From positions 43,597 through 51,562 of the forward strand of contig DCWQ01000002.1 in assembly GCA_002328185.1 (NCBI GenBank): a stretch of 7,966 nt of DNA, in the 5' to 3' direction. Below are positions 5,492-7,966 of this stretch, piece after piece; the stretch's first letter is position 1, and each line of letters begins with the position of its first letter. The notes beneath the pieces were generated by a model. It had not been told where the DNA came from. It saw only the letters and a list, made by a program, of their open reading frames with translations, and ran no database searches. The position numbers and the translations under genes are program-made. The stretch comes from Dehalococcoidia bacterium UBA2158. GTDB lineage: Bacteria; Chloroflexota; Dehalococcoidia; Lucifugimonadales; UBA3495.

Positions 5492-6577
5492 ATGGGCAAA
5501 AAAGACGACGCTGAGCAACCACAAACGGGTTCGGACACGGGGACCAAGCTTCCCGGCATGTTCTCCAGGTACAAAAGCTCTGTGGAACAGGGGCTTCATA
5601 ACGCCGTGCCCGGTGGCGAGAATTCCGAAGCCTACCGATTGCTACGCTACCACCTGGGCTGGGTTGACCAAGAGGGCGGCCCGATGGACACTGCCTTAAC
5701 CCAAGGCAAGGCCCTCCGCCCCACGTTATGCCTCTTCGCCTGCAACGCCTTGGCCGACGACTATTCCAAGGCCGTGCCCGCGGCTGCCGCAGTTGAATTG
5801 ATTCACAATTTCTCGCTGGTCCACGACGATATCCAGGACCAAGACGTGGAGCGGCGTCACCAGCCGACGGTGTGGCACCTTTGGGGCGTCCCCAAGGCTC
5901 TGTGGTCCGGCAACGCCATGCAGTGCGCCGGAGACCTGTCGCTGTTGAACGCCGACGCACAAGACGTCTCTCCGGCCACGGTGCTCCAGGTTTCCCAGAT
6001 TCTGACCGAGGCCTACTTGGAGATGATCCAGGGCCAATGCCTGGACCTAAATTTCGAGTCTCGCACCGACATCAAACCAAACGAATATCTTTATATGATT
6101 GCCTGCAAGACCGGAGCTTTGATCCGCAGCGCTCTCCAGATCGGGGCCCTTTTGGCCACGGAAGACCAGGCTGCGATGAAGGCTTTCGCCGAGTTTGGCA
6201 ATCACCTGGGGCAGGCTTTCCAGATCAGGGACGACTATCTAGGCATCTGGGGAGACCAGGCCACGCTGGGCAAGGCCACCGACAGTGACATACGCCGCCG
6301 AAAAAAGTCCTACCCGGTGGTGTTCGCCCTAGAAAAGGCCAGCGGGCGGGCCATGGAGGACCTGCTCCGTATCTACGAACAGGAAGAATTGGAAGAGGAC
6401 GACGTGCAACGGGTGATGGCCGTTCTGGACGAGGTTGGCTCCCGGGAGAACTCCCAGCGTCTGACCGAGGCCGCGGCAGCCCGTGCATTGGAAGCCTTGA
6501 AGCCGGTCTCATTACCCCGGTGGGCACAGAACGAAGCGGAGGAACTAGTCGACTTCCTCGCTCGTAGGGAGTACTAG
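5492..6577 (+). CDS. Short-chain polyprenyl (trans-isoprenyl) diphosphate synthase
   Basis: 361-residue class I prenyltransferase that condenses isopentenyl diphosphate with allylic diphosphates. GKALRP (72-77) binds diphosphate. The first aspartate-rich motif is DDIQD at 112-116, followed by ERRHQPTVW. KTGAL is at 206-210. The second aspartate motif reads DDYLG at 247-251 instead of the usual DDxxD, with D255 nearby. F107, five residues before the first motif, is a bulky residue of the kind that limits chains to about C15-C20, so an FPP or GGPP product is likely. Some 40 variable residues precede the domain. The start at ATG 5492 follows a purine-rich ribosome site. It leads the operon with hpnH and hpnG, so supplying farnesyl units for squalene and hopene is a reasonable role, though no squalene or hopene synthase is in view. 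The family is sure; the exact chain length is not. Confidence 0.93.
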   Translation: MGKKDDAEQPQTGSDTGTKLPGMFSRYKSSVEQGLHNAVPGGENSEAYRLLRYHLGWVDQEGGPMDTALTQGKALRPTLCLFACNALADDYSKAVPAAAAVELIHNFSLVHDDIQDQDVERRHQPTVWHLWGVPKALWSGNAMQCAGDLSLLNADAQDVSPATVLQVSQILTEAYLEMIQGQCLDLNFESRTDIKPNEYLYMIACKTGALIRSALQIGALLATEDQAAMKAFAEFGNHLGQAFQIRDDYLGIWGDQATLGKATDSDIRRRKKSYPVVFALEKASGRAMEDLLRIYEQEELEEDDVQRVMAVLDEVGSRENSQRLTEAAAARALEALKPVSLPRWAQNEAEELVDFLARREY

Positions 6578-6582
6578 GCAAC

Positions 6583-6630
6583 ATGCTGACCAATCGCAAT
6601 TCGCTGGCCGCTATGGTTTTTACGATATGA
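6583..6630 (+). CDS. 15-codon mini-ORF overlapping the hpnH start (possible translational coupling)
   Basis: An ATG at 6583 opens a 15-codon frame (MLTNRNSLAAMVFTI) whose TGA overlaps the hpnH ATG in an ATGA junction at 6627-6630. GGGAG (6567-6571) lies 11 bases before it, inside the end of the synthase gene. hpnH has no convincing ribosome site of its own, so ribosomes ending this mini-ORF could re-start on hpnH. The peptide itself need not have a function, and the frame could be chance. Confidence 0.35.
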   Translation: MLTNRNSLAAMVFTI

Positions 6631-7706
6631 CTGTGAAAGAAAACGGCACCGGAGAAAATCGCAATGGCAAACGGGCCAAACGGCCGCTGGAGCTATCCAC
6701 CAGGCTTGCTGGCTACATCTTGAAGAAGAAGCTCAAGGGGCGAGGGAAATTCCCGTTGGTGACCATGCTTGAGCCTCTGGAGATGTGCAACCTGGCCTGT
6801 ATCGGCTGCGGACGCATCCGTGAATACAAACCGGTGTTGGACAAGATGATGCCGGTTGACGAGGCCCTGGCGGCCGTCCGGGAGTCGGGCGCGCCCATAG
6901 TGTCCATCGCCGGTGGAGAGCCTACGATTCACCCCCGAATAGACGAGATTATCAACACGCTGATCGAAGAAAAGTACTTCGTCTACTGTTGCACCAACGG
7001 CCTGCTGCTGGAACGGATCATGGACAAGATTCCCCCATCTAAGTACCTTTGTTGGGTTGTCCATCTAGACGGCATGGAAGAGAAGCACGATGAGTCTGTG
7101 GACAGAGAAGGCGTGTTTACGAAAGCGGTTGACGCCATCCAATCGGCCCTGGATCACGGCTACCGGGTCTGCACGAATTCCACGGTGTTCCGCACCAGTG
7201 ATATTGCTGACCTTAGCGAGATGTTCCGAATGGTGGCCGACATGGGAGTTGAAGGCTCCATGATCTCTCCGGGCTTCGATTTTGAAGACGCCCCAGACCA
7301 GGACATGTTCTTGACCCGAAACGAGTCTCATTCCCTCTTCCAACAACTCTTAGACCCGGAGAACTCCGAGGGCGCCATCTTCTACAACAACCCCCTCTAC
7401 TTGAACTTCCTGAAGGGCGAGCGGGAATACCAATGCACGGCCTGGTCTAACCCGACCTACACCGTGATGGGCTGGCGGAAGCCCTGCTACCCCCTGGCCG
7501 ACGAACACGTTGAGCACGTAAAAGAGCTATTCGACCAAGACATCTGGGACAAATACGGCGTGGGTAAAAACCCTCGCTGCGGCAACTGCATGATGCACTG
7601 CGGATTCGAGTCCGCCACCATATTCACAGCCGTGAAGACACCCAAGGACTGGGTGACTCTGATCAAGGCTGGGTCTGCCCATAAGGGTGGCATCACGGCC
7701 GCATAG
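6627..7706 (+). CDS. hpnH: HpnH, radical-SAM adenosyl-hopene transferase
   Basis: 359-residue radical-SAM protein that in hopanoid producers joins a 5'-deoxyadenosyl group to hopene, the first step of C35 side-chain synthesis. The CxxxCxxC cluster motif is C54, C58 and C61, within EPLEMCNLACIGCGR. GGEP at 96-99 contacts S-adenosylmethionine. FVYCCTNGLLLE, WVVHLDG and the APDQDMFLTR stretch follow the HpnH order. The C-terminal cysteines C287, C318, C321 and C325 (CGNCMMHCGFE) are the family's tail motif. Against typical HpnH it carries an extra basic stretch of about 18 residues at the N terminus, before LSTRLAGYILKK. The start lacks a clear ribosome site, so either a coupled start or a later non-ATG start is possible. 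The 49-base gap after the synthase and the HpnG-like gene 18 bases downstream support a hopanoid operon. Confidence 0.95.
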   Translation: MTVKENGTGENRNGKRAKRPLELSTRLAGYILKKKLKGRGKFPLVTMLEPLEMCNLACIGCGRIREYKPVLDKMMPVDEALAAVRESGAPIVSIAGGEPTIHPRIDEIINTLIEEKYFVYCCTNGLLLERIMDKIPPSKYLCWVVHLDGMEEKHDESVDREGVFTKAVDAIQSALDHGYRVCTNSTVFRTSDIADLSEMFRMVADMGVEGSMISPGFDFEDAPDQDMFLTRNESHSLFQQLLDPENSEGAIFYNNPLYLNFLKGEREYQCTAWSNPTYTVMGWRKPCYPLADEHVEHVKELFDQDIWDKYGVGKNPRCGNCMMHCGFESATIFTAVKTPKDWVTLIKAGSAHKGGITAA

Positions 7707-7724
7707 ATACGAGAGCATCGAGAT

Positions 7725-7966
7725 TTGTTGATACTGGCCGCCAGTATGGAGCAAGAGTTGAACGGTCTTCGCCGCGAACTGCTTGATATCGAAACCGCCA
7801 CCGGGGTGCATCCCCAGGTGGAGTTTCGGGTATTGGGCGTTGGCCCGGAGCGGGCGGGTGCCTCTTTGACGGCGTTGCTCGAAAACAACGGCTCAGATGT
7901 GGATGGGGTGCTGGTCTTTGGCGTGGCCGGAGGAGTGAACCCTGACCTGGAGACCGGAGACCTGCT
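7725..7966 (+). CDS. hpnG: HpnG-like nucleoside phosphorylase, N-terminal part (cut by window end)
   Basis: About 80 codons of a phosphorylase-superfamily protein are visible, and the frame is open at the window edge. The opening LILAAS strand followed by an EQEL helix, then LGVGPERAGASL and VLVFGVAGGVNPDLETGDL, are the nucleotide-binding beginning of this fold (GxGpxrA and the FGxAGGLxxxLxxGDl motif). In hopanoid gene sets the member next to hpnH is HpnG, which cleaves adenine from adenosylhopane; the position here makes that the best call, although MTA/SAH nucleosidase relatives share these motifs. The start is taken as TTG 7725 (or TTG 7728), because GAGAG at 7711-7715 is well spaced and the first beta strand would be lost from the ATG at 7746. 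The gene begins 18 bases after hpnH, in the same frame, so it is co-transcribed. Confidence 0.85.
   Translation, partial: MLILAASMEQELNGLRRELLDIETATGVHPQVEFRVLGVGPERAGASLTALLENNGSDVDGVLVFGVAGGVNPDLETGDL

Overview
The window is bacterial chromosomal DNA, moderately GC-rich, with well-formed Shine-Dalgarno sites and sigma70-type promoters. The gene content suggests a Chloroflexota lineage (Dehalococcoidia or SAR202-like, probably from a metagenome). The reasons are a DUF1800/DUF1501 pair with an NHL-repeat protein, a prenyltransferase of the DDIQD...RRHQPTVW type, and hopanoid side-chain genes. This assignment is inference; no rRNA or other phylogenetic marker lies in the window.

Left part (1-1161, + strand): a stand-alone MogA/MoaB-family molybdopterin adenylyltransferase gene (126-626). 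It is followed by a 102-bp imperfect palindromic repeat bounded by TGTCA/TGACA (641-742). Next is a small gene (820-1161) whose product resembles a planctomycete-type cytochrome c domain that has lost its haem-binding CXXCH. A strong bidirectional terminator (1186-1231) separates this gene from the convergent operon.

Middle part (1254-5136, - strand): a three-gene operon read as DUF1800, DUF1501 (alkaline-phosphatase-like fold), then a six-bladed NHL beta-propeller. It is driven by a near-consensus promoter (TTGACA-17-TATATT, 5108-5136) and each gene has its own Shine-Dalgarno site. These families are usually exported, the DUF1501 proteins often by the Tat pathway. Here none of the three, nor the neighbouring cytochrome-like protein, shows a signal peptide. 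The cluster may be a cytoplasmic version of an otherwise secreted module, and it is the most intriguing part of the window.

Right part (5344-7966, + strand): a divergent operon for isoprenoid and hopanoid synthesis. It encodes a short-chain polyprenyl diphosphate synthase, the radical-SAM enzyme HpnH (adenosyl transfer to hopene), and the start of an HpnG-like nucleoside phosphorylase that is cut by the window edge. The synthase could supply C15/C20 precursors, HpnH attaches 5'-deoxyadenosine to the hopene skeleton, and HpnG releases adenine to give the ribosyl side chain. The leader has a plausible promoter and a GC-rich hairpin with a competing repeat. HpnH appears to be translated by coupling to a 15-codon mini-ORF.

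The 534-bp gap between the divergent operons (4958-5491) holds only their promoters and leaders, plus a weak ORF that I do not accept as a gene. I see no tRNA, rRNA, CRISPR array, transposase or phage gene.
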